DNA from: an uncultured Nodularia sp.
GTDB taxonomy: Bacteria; Cyanobacteriota; Cyanobacteriia; Cyanobacteriales; Nostocaceae
Reading direction: 5' to 3'
Length of the DNA stretch: 51,605 nt
NCBI GenBank assembly: GCA_903911355.1
Contig: CAIWDD010000131.1
Span: forward strand, 1-51,605
This document shows, in pieces, positions 28,147 to 36,732 of the stretch. The position numbers and the translations under genes are program-made. The first letter of the stretch is position 1, and every line of letters begins with the position of its first letter. A model generated the notes under the pieces. The model made no database searches. It was given only the letters and a program-made list of their open reading frames with translations, and had not been told where the DNA came from.

Positions 28147-29250
28147 TTAAAAAGTGGCGATCGCTACACAAATAACAGCCAAAATGCCAGCGATCGCATA
28201 AAATACCCTTACCACTTGTAATTCCGACCACCCGCTTAATTCTAGGTGATGGTGTAGGGGAGCCATTTTCAATAAACGCTTTCCTTTCCCATCAGGACCC
28301 TTGGTAGCTTTGTAATAACCCACCTGGGCAATAACAGAAAGAGTTTCCACAAAGAAAATACCACTGAGAATAAACAGTGCTACCAAACTATTAGTTACTA
28401 AAGCTACAGCAGCTAAAGCTCCGCCCAGTGCTAAGGAACCAGTATCACCCATGAACACCCGTGCTGGGTTACGATTATGGGCTAAGAAACCTAAACAACC
28501 GCCACTTAATGCGGCACAAAAAACCATTAATCCCGGGTAAGCAGGGGCGATAACAGAACCTAAGCCTAATAAAGCGATGGCCACGGTTCCCGCTGCTAAA
28601 CCATCAATACCGTCAGTTAAATTAGTTGCATTACTTTCTGCGACCAGGACAAAGCCAGCCAAAGGCCAGAATAAATATCCTAAAGGTAGCGTAAAGCTCA
28701 CCCAGGGTAAAGCAATATTTGTAATTTGAGAATTATGATTAAACATCAGCCACAGACAAAACAGGGCTGCAAATACAATTTGCAAAGCCAGTTTCATTTT
28801 GGGTGATATCCCTTTATTTGATTTGCGACGCAGAATTTGCCAGTCGTCAAGCCAACCTACAAATCCATAACTGAGAGTTAAAGCACAGACCCCAAGGACC
28901 TCTGTGGCAAAATTAGATAATATACAGGCGATCGCCACAGATACCGGTACAAAAAATATACCCCCCATAGTTGGCGTACCAGCTTTCTTTAAATGGGCTT
29001 GTGGTCCATCTTCGCGAATAATTTGGCCAGTTTTCCAGGCTTGTAACATTGGGATTACTAAAAATCCCATAGCAGATGTACTCAGGGCTCCTAGCAACAA
29101 TGGTAACGTCAGTGACATACCTTGCCAGGGCGTTCTCTGTCCTAGCCAATCCAAGCTCAATGCTGCTACACTGAGGGCTATAACTAAACCAAAAGCTAAG
29201 CTAATACCCGAAATATTTGACCCTTGGTTAGGAGATAATTTAGCGTCCAC
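28147..29250 (-). CDS. mraY: Phospho-N-acetylmuramoyl-pentapeptide transferase
   Basis: MraY attaches phospho-MurNAc-pentapeptide to undecaprenyl phosphate, giving lipid I for cell-wall synthesis. The multi-helix protein has KKAGTPTMGGIFF, NATNLTDGIDGLA with the catalytic aspartates, HNRNPARVFMGDTGSLALG, and the histidine cluster MAPLHHHLEL. I choose GTG at 29250 (MDAKLSPNQG), preceded by GAAGGAAATTTCT, over the GTG at 29265. Length is 367 residues. It stands apart from any mur/fts cluster, as is common in cyanobacteria. Confidence 0.95.
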   Translation of the reverse strand: MDAKLSPNQGSNISGISLAFGLVIALSVAALSLDWLGQRTPWQGMSLTLPLLLGALSTSAMGFLVIPMLQAWKTGQIIREDGPQAHLKKAGTPTMGGIFFVPVSVAIACILSNFATEVLGVCALTLSYGFVGWLDDWQILRRKSNKGISPKMKLALQIVFAALFCLWLMFNHNSQITNIALPWVSFTLPLGYLFWPLAGFVLVAESNATNLTDGIDGLAAGTVAIALLGLGSVIAPAYPGLMVFCAALSGGCLGFLAHNRNPARVFMGDTGSLALGGALAAVALVTNSLVALFILSGIFFVETLSVIAQVGYYKATKGPDGKGKRLLKMAPLHHHLELSGWSELQVVRVFYAIAGILAVICVAIATF

Positions 29251-29402
29251 AGAAATTTCCTTCACTCCACACTTAACAGAACATAGATATTACCCAGCAC
29301 TGCACGGAAAAACCAAGATAAATTTCTTACAAAAACATCAATGATTTTTGATTTGACCTTTTTAGCCCATGTGCTATGGTAATAGTACCCAAGTTGACCA
29401 GG

Positions 29403-29642
29403 CTAGTCTTCGTCTACGCCAAGATCACTACCATCATCAATGTCGTAATCATCTATTCCGTCTTCTGAACTCAAGAAATCTGATATTTCTTCTTCTTGTT
29501 GTGAATAATCGGTTTCCTGAACAGTACGCGCTACAAGCCTTCCTTGATTTTGTAACCAGTCCAACATAGAAGATTCTTGCTTTAATGGAATTACTGGCGC
29601 ACGTTGGTTCCGGGGTTCTTCACTTAATGGAGAGTTCAGCAT
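29403..29642 (-). CDS. DUF3134-like small cyanobacterial protein
   Basis: The 79-residue protein begins MLNSPLSEEPRNQRAPVIPL and continues with SSMLDWLQNQGRLVAR, the conserved core I associate with DUF3134. The last ~25 residues are strongly acidic (DFLSSEDGIDDYDIDD). I use ATG 29642 rather than the TTG at 29651. No biochemical role is known. It lies upstream of mraY on the same strand but 150 bases apart. Confidence 0.7.
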   Translation of the reverse strand: MLNSPLSEEPRNQRAPVIPLKQESSMLDWLQNQGRLVARTVQETDYSQQEEEISDFLSSEDGIDDYDIDDGSDLGVDED

Positions 29643-29869
29643 ATCTACCAAAACACAAAAAGATCATGTAACTAGACATTAAGAAGTCTATCACTGACAA
29701 GGGATATTTTAATTATCCATTCAAGTCGTAGTTAATAAATCCGTAAACTGGCAGAAATAATTTATTGAATAGTCTTATAAGAACCACCCAAATTGCACGA
29801 GTATTATGTCATAATCTATACTGTCGGCTGAAAGTAGATCAATCCTGATGATTTTTGAGGTGATAGACC

Positions 29870-30454
29870 ATGCTCGGTAAAGCTAATCTCATTGATGCGA
29901 TCGCCGGTACTAATCGCGGTTTACTAGCCACTGAACCACAAAAACAAGCTATCTTAGCAGCCATCGCCAATTTAGAAGACTTCAATCCTACCCCTCGCCC
30001 CTTAGCAGCGACGGATTTACTCAATGGTGATTGGCGGTTAATCTATACAACCAGTAAAGCTCTCCTAAACCTGGATCGCATACCGTTATGTAAGCTGGGA
30101 CAAATTTATCAGTGTATCCGGGTCAACACTGGCAGTATTTACAATATAGCCGAGATTTATGGCTTACCTTATCTGGAAGGATTAGTAAGTGTAGTTGCCA
30201 AATTTGAACCAGTTTCGGAGCGACGTGTACAAGTCAAGTTTGAGCGATCCATTTTGGGTTTAAAACCTTTAATCGGTTACAGTTCTCCCGCCAGTTTTAT
30301 TCAACAAATTGAATCCGGTAAAAAGTTTACGGCTATTGATACCTCCTTAAACAGCGAGCAACAGCAAGGCTGGTTAGATATTACTTATATAGATAGTGAT
30401 TTACGCATTGGCAGGGGTAACGAGGGTAGTGTGTTTGTTTTGAGTAAAACATAA
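29870..30454 (+). CDS. PAP/fibrillin-family lipid-associated protein
   Basis: A 194-residue lipocalin-like protein of the plastid lipid-associated (fibrillin) family, found in cyanobacteria and chloroplasts and linked to thylakoid lipid or quinone handling. Family marks are the N-terminal helix KANLIDAIAGTNRGLLA, the block LNGDWRLIYTTSKALLNLDR, the beta-strand region, and the end DSDLRIGRGNEGSVFVLSK. Start ATG 29870. It is a single gene before psaE. Confidence 0.88.
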   Translation: MLGKANLIDAIAGTNRGLLATEPQKQAILAAIANLEDFNPTPRPLAATDLLNGDWRLIYTTSKALLNLDRIPLCKLGQIYQCIRVNTGSIYNIAEIYGLPYLEGLVSVVAKFEPVSERRVQVKFERSILGLKPLIGYSSPASFIQQIESGKKFTAIDTSLNSEQQQGWLDITYIDSDLRIGRGNEGSVFVLSKT

Positions 30455-30670
30455 ATCTTATTACATCCGTTGCATTTGCCAACGAAAATACCCTGCCTTC
30501 GGTTTTTTGTCAAGGCGGGTCTGATACCTTGTCAGGTTTCGGCTGTCAATGGAGGAATACTTAACCCCGTTTCAGATAAATAACTTAACAAAGCCTCTAG
30601 GAAACAGCTGGACAATGTAAAGTGAAATCAATTAGCCCTAATATATCCATCATTAAAAGGGAAGATACTT

Positions 30671-30883
30671 ATGGTTCAACGTGGTTCTAAAGTGCGTATT
30701 CTCCGCCCCGAATCCTACTGGTTTCAGGATGTAGGCACAGTGGCTTCTATTGACCAAAGCGGCATTAAATACGCAGCAATTGTCCGGTTTGATAAGGTAA
30801 ATTACTCTGGTCTCAACACCAATAACTTTGCCCTAGATGAATTACTTGAGGTAGAACCACCAAAAGCTAAAGCTAAAAACTAA
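30671..30883 (+). CDS. psaE: Photosystem I reaction centre subunit IV
   Basis: PsaE is a small SH3-fold peripheral subunit on the cytoplasmic face of PSI that helps dock ferredoxin. The 70-residue protein has [20 protein letters not shown], then [17 protein letters not shown], ending in the basic KAKAKN tail. AAGGGAAG just upstream provides the ribosome site. Length is normal. Confidence 0.97.
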   Translation: MVQRGSKVRILRPESYWFQDVGTVASIDQSGIKYAAIVRFDKVNYSGLNTNNFALDELLEVEPPKAKAKN

Positions 30884-30922
30884 GCGGCAGAGCAATAAAG
30901 GTAATAAGATGAGATGCTGAAT

Positions 30923-30986
30923 GATATAGCTTAAATCCTATATCATTCACCACCCTACCCTCAAAGGTAAACGATATAGCTTAAAT
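30923..30986. repeat. Direct repeat GATATAGCTTAAAT flanking the psaE-mutM gap
   Basis: Two identical 14-base copies lie at 30923-30936 and 30973-30986. The second overlaps the mutM start codon. The first also pairs with CTATATC at 30938-30944 as an inverted repeat. Confidence 0.7.
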
Positions 30987-31827
30987 GCCTGAACTGCCTG
31001 AAGTTGAAACAATCCGCATGGGTCTAAACCAATTTACCCTGCACCGCAAAATTACGGGTGGGGATGTGTTGCTAAACCGCACCATTGCCTACCCGTTTTC
31101 TGTAAATGAGTTCATTTGTGAAATTACAGGAAGTGCGATCGCCGCTTGGCACCGTCGTGGTAAATATCTTTTAGCGGAACTCACCCCCTCACCCCAGACT
31201 CCCTGGTTAGGTGTTCATCTCCGCATGACCGGACAGCTATTATGGCTACATCAAGACGAACCATTACACAAGCACACCAGAGTGAGGCTATTCTTTGAAA
31301 ACCAGCAAGAATTGCGCTTTGTTGACCAGCGCACCTTCGGTCAAATGTGGTGTGTTCCTCCAGGAGTATCAGTAGAAAGTATAATTACCGGTTTAGGGAA
31401 ACTAGCCGTAGACCCTTTTTCACCTCAATTCACCCTTGAGTATTTCGCCGATAAATTACAAAATCGCCGCCGTCCTATTAAAACCGCCCTATTAGATCAA
31501 TCAGTGGTGGCCGGGTTAGGTAATATTTACGCTGACGAAGCACTATTTAAAAGTGGAATTTTACCTGTAACTCTGTGTATGGATTTGCAGTTACAGCAAA
31601 TTCAACGGTTACACACAGCTATTATTCAAGTATTAGAAACTAGTATTGCAGCTGGGGGTACAACCTTTAGTAATTTCCTCAACGTTCAAGGGGTTAACGG
31701 TAATTATGGCGGTGTGGCTTGGGTATATAACCGCACTGGCGCACCCTGTCGAGTGTGTGGTACTCCCATAGAGCGAATTAAATTAGCCGGGCGTTCCAGT
31801 CACTTTTGCCCCCAATGTCAGAGTTAG
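30985..31827 (+). CDS. mutM: Formamidopyrimidine-DNA glycosylase
   Basis: Removes 8-oxoguanine and FapyG from DNA and nicks the strand (base-excision repair). The 280-residue protein begins PELPEVETIR with the catalytic Pro and Glu, has the lysine in WHRRGKYLL (Lys60), and ends with the zinc finger built from CRVC and CPQC around RIKLAGRSSHF. The GLGNIYADEALF helix-two-turn-helix is present. It may be co-transcribed with psaE, 100 bases upstream. In a photosynthetic cell it counters oxidative damage. Confidence 0.96.
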   Translation: MPELPEVETIRMGLNQFTLHRKITGGDVLLNRTIAYPFSVNEFICEITGSAIAAWHRRGKYLLAELTPSPQTPWLGVHLRMTGQLLWLHQDEPLHKHTRVRLFFENQQELRFVDQRTFGQMWCVPPGVSVESIITGLGKLAVDPFSPQFTLEYFADKLQNRRRPIKTALLDQSVVAGLGNIYADEALFKSGILPVTLCMDLQLQQIQRLHTAIIQVLETSIAAGGTTFSNFLNVQGVNGNYGGVAWVYNRTGAPCRVCGTPIERIKLAGRSSHFCPQCQS

Positions 31828-31934
31828 TAGAGAGGCTGGGAATGGGGTGTCAACAAACCAGCAATAAATTCTTAAGTGAATTTGCATCTGGCCAGAAGTT
31901 AAAATCCTCTTAAAAGCAATTCAAGAGGAAATTT

Positions 31935-32150
31935 ATGACAGTTAAAAAAGGGGATATGGTTCGCGCTGTTCGCGAGAAGCTGGAAAATAGTTTGGAAGCA
32001 CAAGCCAGCGATCCTCGCTTTCCTTCATATTTGTTTGACAGCAAGGGCGAAATTGTCGATGTTAAGGGTGATTACGCCTTGGTAAAATTTGGCAAAGTAC
32101 CAACGCCAAATATTTGGTTACGCTTAGACCAACTCGAAGAGTTTAACTAA
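31935..32150 (+). CDS. ndhO: NDH-1 complex subunit O
   Basis: A small peripheral subunit of the cyanobacterial NDH-1 complex, which drives cyclic electron flow around PSI and respiration. The 71-residue protein matches in full: [20 protein letters not shown], then [20 protein letters not shown] and [27 protein letters not shown] precedes the ATG as ribosome site. Confidence 0.95.
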   Translation: MTVKKGDMVRAVREKLENSLEAQASDPRFPSYLFDSKGEIVDVKGDYALVKFGKVPTPNIWLRLDQLEEFN

Positions 32151-32189
32151 GTCTGGTAGCCAATCGATAGATTCAACAAACCGCTCTCC

Positions 32190-32294
32190 CAACCTCTCCC
32201 CCACAAGCACAGAGGCTTTAAAGGTTGATTTTTGCATGGAAATAAGTAATGATTATGCGCCTTTGTAAAGCACAGAGGAGTTGGGGAGAGGTTG
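32190..32294. repeat. Inverted-repeat element upstream of the cassette
   Basis: CAACCTCTCCCC (32190-32201) and GGGGAGAGGTTG (32283-32294) are perfect 12-bp inverted ends of a 105-base segment. Inside, AAGCACAGAGG occurs as a direct repeat at 32205 and 32268. It looks like a non-coding, MITE-like or REP-like element. Confidence 0.65.
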
Positions 32295-32360
32295 ATGGAA
32301 TTCACCTTTAAAAACCATAAATTCAAATATCCTATTTGATTTATAAAAACTAGGAGTTTC

Positions 32361-32393
32361 AGATCCCCGACTTCTTAAAGAGGTCGGGGATCT
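32361..32393. repeat. Palindromic hairpin repeat
   Basis: AGATCCCCGAC and GTCGGGGATCT pair around TTCTTAAAGAG, which is itself partly complementary. It resembles a widespread cyanobacterial palindrome. It could also stop upstream transcription. Confidence 0.7.
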
Positions 32394-32477
32394 AAGTCTT
32401 CATAAGTAAAAGTTTTTTATGGCTAAGACGACAAAATAATATTACCATAAAATGAATAGTCATATAGGACACAGGGC

Positions 32478-33149
32478 ATGGCTGCAAAAGAAAAAGGTTT
32501 ACAGGATACTCAAGCTAAAACACGCGTGCTGCTGGCGTTGTGGGATATGGGAGCAGTGGAGGTAGAGGTTAACCAGGGTCAACTCACTAAACGAATTGTC
32601 ACTAAGGGTAAGAAGGTAGGAGACTATCGGCACATATTTAAAGATTTGGAAACGGCTGGAGCAATTTCTATTTCTAAAAAGAAAATTTCTCTCACCTCTC
32701 CCATAGGTTTAGAGATGTTGGGGGAGGGTTTGAGTAGTGGTGATTTTCAGTTTGAGGGGTCTATTGTCGGGACCTGGGTAGCCAATGCGTTGCTGCGGTG
32801 GATTAGTCAGATGAATGGGGGATCAACTCTATCCGTTGCGTCAAGTGATGGGGTGAAGTTGGCGGTTATTTCTTCCTACGAAGAATTTAAATCTGTGGCA
32901 TTAGAAGTTTACGACCAACTCAACCAGAACTACAACTTAGATGATTTAGTCCCTATTTATCGCATCAGGAGAACGATAGGGGAGCGGGTGAGCCGTGAGA
33001 ACTTCAATACCTGGTTGATCGAAATGCAAGCTGAGGACGTTTTGCAGCTGATTACTGGAGAAATAGCAGACTTTACCCCTGATAAACGAGAAGACTCGAT
33101 ATCTATGGAAGGTACACAACTACGTTCCTATGCTCAACGCCTGAGTTAA
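32478..33149 (+). CDS. Winged-helix-like protein, first gene of candidate defence cassette
   Basis: The 223-residue protein has two helical blocks that look like winged-helix folds. Residues about 15-85 include LLALWDMGAVEVEVNQGQLT and YRHIFKDLETAGAISISKKK; residues about 155-223 include VPIYRIRRTIGERVSRENF, AEDVLQLITGEIADFTPDKR and SYAQRLS. The second block has the form of a recognition helix plus wing followed by a conserved-looking tail. No enzyme motif is seen. It precedes the ATPase by 48 bases on the same strand. It is probably the DNA-binding or adaptor subunit; this is inference. Confidence 0.75.
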   Translation: MAAKEKGLQDTQAKTRVLLALWDMGAVEVEVNQGQLTKRIVTKGKKVGDYRHIFKDLETAGAISISKKKISLTSPIGLEMLGEGLSSGDFQFEGSIVGTWVANALLRWISQMNGGSTLSVASSDGVKLAVISSYEEFKSVALEVYDQLNQNYNLDDLVPIYRIRRTIGERVSRENFNTWLIEMQAEDVLQLITGEIADFTPDKREDSISMEGTQLRSYAQRLS

Positions 33150-33197
33150 TCAAATTGCTTCCACACTGTTTAGTTCCTCCCACGACATTTATTCATC

Positions 33198-35144
33198 ATG
33201 ACAAATACCCCTATTTCCTCCATAGAAGCCATTAACACCGCTATTAAAAATCATAATCCCTTTACTAACGCTGGTATCGTTAAAGAACAGGACGTATGGG
33301 GAAAGGGAGTCCCCGACGTACCAACCTTAAATGCTCATGCTTCTAATAAAGTCTTTGAAGCCATTGAATTTGTGCGAACAAGTCAATTTAGCCAGGATAA
33401 AGTGACTTCCATTGTGATCACCGCACAACAGGGAGTTGGTAAAACTCATCTTCTCAGCCGCATTCGTCATCAATTAGAAACAAAAGGCGGTGCTTTATTT
33501 GTCTATGCAGGTGGTAATAATTATACAGATTTAAATTTGGTCAAGTACCAATTTCAGCAAACCTTAGCAGATAGTCTGAGTGAAACTGGTAGTCAAGGGG
33601 TAATGCAGTGGCAGGAAGTAGCCGCAGCCATGGCCAACGAAACTAGAGGTGACAATTGCCCCCAATCAGCAGAGTTAGTTAAAAAGTTTGACCAAGCATA
33701 TAAAAAGAGTTTGGACAAAAACAAAAATCTCATGAATGCCTTGCAAGCACAAGTGCTGAAAAATAAACCCAATGCAGATCCCTATATTCTCCGGGCTATT
33801 TTGTGGACACTCTCAGAAACTCAAGCACCTTTTGCTATCAGATGGTTATCTGGTGAAGAATTAGCCCAGGTCAATGCTGATGAGTTGGGGTTACCTAATG
33901 CTCATAAAACTAATCAAGACAAAGAAGCTGAAGCCCTGAAAAATATTCAGCAAGTATTGAATTTAGTTAGTTTCTATAATCCGGTTATTATTTGTTTTGA
34001 CGAGATAGATGTTAAAAACAACTCCACTGAAGATGGCTTACCCACTGAAAGCGTAATTGCTAATTTGGTAAAAATTCTCCATGATACTCTGGAAAACTCC
34101 GAACTTAGTCAAGGAGTTGTTTTTCTCACAGTAATGCTACCGGAAACATGGAGAGAAAAGGTAAATTTAATACCAGGTGGTACCCCTGATAGAGTCTCAA
34201 AATTTACTCAGAGAAAACCAATAGAATTAAAATATGTTAGTAGCGATTCTATGGTGGACTTAGTTACTGTTTGGCTTCAGGAATTTTATCATTCAAAACA
34301 ATTAATTCCTCCTCATCCACTTTACCCATTTACAGAAGATGAACTCAGAGAATACGGCAAAAATAAACCAACTGTCAGAGAAGCTTTGCAATGGTGCACC
34401 AAGAATTTTAAGGTAGATGAGCTACCCCCAGACCCACTTTCACGGTTTGAACTGGCATTTACAAAAGAAAGTAATCTCAATGCTGAAGATTACTTACAGG
34501 ATAATAATATGCTGGCTGAAGCTCTATGTTTTGGTTTTGAGACATTGATCAATCAGACCTTAGAAGGACTAAAAATTGAGGAGATTATCCGGGATGTCAA
34601 GCCTAAATCACAGAACAAAAATTGGATAAAGTTTAAAATTGTTGGTACGGAGAATGGCGCAGATGTGAAAATTGGCGTGTCTGTCATCCAGGATTCTCAA
34701 TCTGCATTATGTGCTGGATTAAAACGTTTAATTGATTATCAAACATTTGATTTGACTCGTGGTTGTTTAGTGCGATCGCAAGACAAGATCCAAAAAATGA
34801 AGCAAAATTCTGAAGCCTATAAATTACTGGAGGAACTCATTGAGAAAAAAGGAGGGGAACACGTCGATTTAATAGAAGAACAAATTCGCCCACTGATCGC
34901 AATTTACTCTATTTACCAAAAGTGGTCAAACTATGATTTAACAGAGGCACAAATTTTCGATATCATTACTCAAAATAAAATTACCATTGATAATCTTCTA
35001 TTACGAGAGATTTTAAGCGATCCATCAGGCATATTACCAGATGCTGATGATAGCGATATTTTAGATGAACTATTTGATCCTACAAATTTAAGTCAAACAG
35101 ATGAATCAGACGAGTCAGACGAATTAAGCGATTTGTTTAGTTAA
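33198..35144 (+). CDS. P-loop ATPase with acidic C-terminus, second gene of candidate defence cassette
   Basis: A 648-residue protein with an AAA/ORC-like ATPase domain. Walker A is ITAQQGVGKTHLLSRIR (Lys82, Thr83; Ala replaces the first Gly), Walker B is NPVIICFDEIDV (Asp268, Glu269), and VVFLTVMLPETWREK could hold sensor residues. The region KPTVREALQWCTKNF looks like the helical lid. Residues about 470-545 form a separate alpha/beta segment (GADVKIGVSVIQDSQSALCA). The tail is very acidic (DADDSDILDELFDP, ESDELSDLFS). The stop is two bases before the nuclease gene. Family not recognised; an ATP-driven DNA-loading role is inferred. Confidence 0.8.
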   Translation: MTNTPISSIEAINTAIKNHNPFTNAGIVKEQDVWGKGVPDVPTLNAHASNKVFEAIEFVRTSQFSQDKVTSIVITAQQGVGKTHLLSRIRHQLETKGGALFVYAGGNNYTDLNLVKYQFQQTLADSLSETGSQGVMQWQEVAAAMANETRGDNCPQSAELVKKFDQAYKKSLDKNKNLMNALQAQVLKNKPNADPYILRAILWTLSETQAPFAIRWLSGEELAQVNADELGLPNAHKTNQDKEAEALKNIQQVLNLVSFYNPVIICFDEIDVKNNSTEDGLPTESVIANLVKILHDTLENSELSQGVVFLTVMLPETWREKVNLIPGGTPDRVSKFTQRKPIELKYVSSDSMVDLVTVWLQEFYHSKQLIPPHPLYPFTEDELREYGKNKPTVREALQWCTKNFKVDELPPDPLSRFELAFTKESNLNAEDYLQDNNMLAEALCFGFETLINQTLEGLKIEEIIRDVKPKSQNKNWIKFKIVGTENGADVKIGVSVIQDSQSALCAGLKRLIDYQTFDLTRGCLVRSQDKIQKMKQNSEAYKLLEELIEKKGGEHVDLIEEQIRPLIAIYSIYQKWSNYDLTEAQIFDIITQNKITIDNLLLREILSDPSGILPDADDSDILDELFDPTNLSQTDESDESDELSDLFS

Positions 35145-35146
35145 TC

Positions 35147-36613
35147 ATGAGCCAATCAGTTTTAATTTATAACGCCCTTTGTCTACCCAGTGGCGATGTG
35201 GAAGCCTTAGTACAAGGGCGAATTATTGCAGCTATACCTCGTAAATTATTGAATAGGGGTGATAAATTTGCTCTTTACCCTGTTAATTCTTCAATAAACC
35301 AGTTGCGAATTGAGCAATACTACCGCCCGGATTTTTTACCCATTGCTGAAACTACCATCAAACAAGTGAACTCTGAAAAAGTTACTATTAAAGCTTGGGC
35401 GAGATGTGAACTTTGCCGAATGTTGGACGAGACTCAGCCGTTAGAAGTTTTATCTCAGTTAACAATTTGGACAACAGCAACACTGAAACAAATCTTAGAA
35501 AAACAACATATTTTTTTAGCCTACCTGCGAGTTTACCATTTATCGGAGCCTTGTCAAGTTGCACTCAACCCCGATATTAAGGGTAAAATTGGTAAATTTG
35601 TCGGTATACCTAATATTACTGCTGCGGAGGCAAAACCAGTATTGAGCGATCGCATTTTCGCTCAACGCCAAAAGCAACTACAAAACCTCGAACCACCCAA
35701 ACACCCAGAACTAGAAGATTTACAAACTGCAATAGTGTCTGTGAGTATGAGCAACCCAGGGGGGCAAGCATTAGATAATGATATCAAAAGGTTTTTAGGT
35801 TGGAGTAATCAGGAGGATAATCATCAACTGGGTGAGGATTTAGGTTGGATAAATAATATCGCCGCCTTAGGCGATCGCAGTATACAAAAAGATGAGGGCA
35901 AAAGTAACTATCAAGCCGGGACGGACTTTGAAAATGTGGTGCGTCATAGCTTGGAATTTTTGGGATTCACCGTTGATTATAGTCATAAAGGCGGTGCTGG
36001 TGGTTTAGATTTATTTTGTTCCCAACCATACCCATTATTTGGTGAGTGCAAAGCAGGGAAAAGAATTCCTAATGATAGCGCAGTACAACTGTTGAATTTG
36101 GGAATGTTACGCAAACCAGAGGTTTTTCATCAAGCTACTAAAATCATCATCGGTGCGGGTAAACCAACAAACCAACTACAAAAATCTGCAAAAATACAAG
36201 GTATGGCTATTCTTAATCCTGAAACACTTGAAAAATTAGTCCAACTCCAAAATAAGTATCGTAACTCAGTAGATTTATTTAAACTCAAAGAATATTTAAA
36301 AGCAGGTGAATGTGATGCAGAAGTGAAAAAATATATCAATCAAGTTTACACAGATATAAATTTGCGATCGCACATTATCCAACTAGTGAAAAATTATCAA
36401 CAAAACTCAGGGATAGACTTAGCAGGAGTAGAAGCCCTACACGGTGCATATTTCGGGTCAAATCCACTACAACCCCTGCAACCACAAGAAATGCACGAAA
36501 TTTTAATAGAACTTTCCTCACCCCTGACAGGTTACTTAGGAAGAGTTAAAGGTCAAGATTGGAAAAGCGATCGCTTTTACTTCCTCCGAGACTTAGTAAC
36601 TACGGCTGAGTAA
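35147..36613 (+). CDS. PD-(D/E)XK nuclease-domain protein, third gene of candidate defence cassette
   Basis: A 488-residue protein. Residues about 255-345 contain a restriction-endonuclease-like core: Glu262 in TDFENVVRHSLEFLGF, Asp288 in GGAGGLDLFC, Glu300-Cys-Lys302 in LFGECKAGK, and Gln314 in AVQLLNLGML. That is the Glu...Asp-x11-Glu-x-Lys metal-binding arrangement, complete and well spaced. The N-terminal ~140 residues (YNALCLPSGDVEALVQGRII...) form a separate unrecognised domain and the C-terminus is helical. It starts two bases after the ATPase stop, so the two are almost certainly translationally coupled. DNA cleavage is inferred from the motif. Confidence 0.82.
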   Translation: MSQSVLIYNALCLPSGDVEALVQGRIIAAIPRKLLNRGDKFALYPVNSSINQLRIEQYYRPDFLPIAETTIKQVNSEKVTIKAWARCELCRMLDETQPLEVLSQLTIWTTATLKQILEKQHIFLAYLRVYHLSEPCQVALNPDIKGKIGKFVGIPNITAAEAKPVLSDRIFAQRQKQLQNLEPPKHPELEDLQTAIVSVSMSNPGGQALDNDIKRFLGWSNQEDNHQLGEDLGWINNIAALGDRSIQKDEGKSNYQAGTDFENVVRHSLEFLGFTVDYSHKGGAGGLDLFCSQPYPLFGECKAGKRIPNDSAVQLLNLGMLRKPEVFHQATKIIIGAGKPTNQLQKSAKIQGMAILNPETLEKLVQLQNKYRNSVDLFKLKEYLKAGECDAEVKKYINQVYTDINLRSHIIQLVKNYQQNSGIDLAGVEALHGAYFGSNPLQPLQPQEMHEILIELSSPLTGYLGRVKGQDWKSDRFYFLRDLVTTAE

Positions 36614-36672
36614 CTTAATATTTGCCCATAACTGCCAAGCATCCTAGATGGATGTGATCTAAGATGCTAGAG

Positions 36673-36702
36673 AATAAAAAAATTGTTGCAGATACAACAA
36701 TT
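36673..36702 (-). terminator. Rho-independent terminator of pgi
   Basis: AATTGTTG and CAACAATT form an 8-bp stem with a six-base loop. On the minus strand it is followed by TTTTTATTCTC, about 30 bases after the pgi stop. Confidence 0.85.
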
Positions 36703-36732
36703 ATGTGATACAATAGTCCAATGAATCTAAGT

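Larger units (their letters stand above)
32151..32477. other. Intergenic region with inverted repeats before the three-gene cassette
   Basis: No gene is seen. It contains the inverted-repeat element at 32190-32294 and the hairpin at 32361-32393, then a short AT-rich stretch that should hold the promoter of the downstream cassette. Confidence 0.6.

Noticed and set aside
32478-36613. Assignment of the cassette to BREX or another named ATPase-containing defence system
   Set aside because: No PglZ-type phosphatase, PglX methylase, Lon-like BrxL, helicase, SMC or phospholipase-D partner is present, and the ATPase is much smaller than BrxC.
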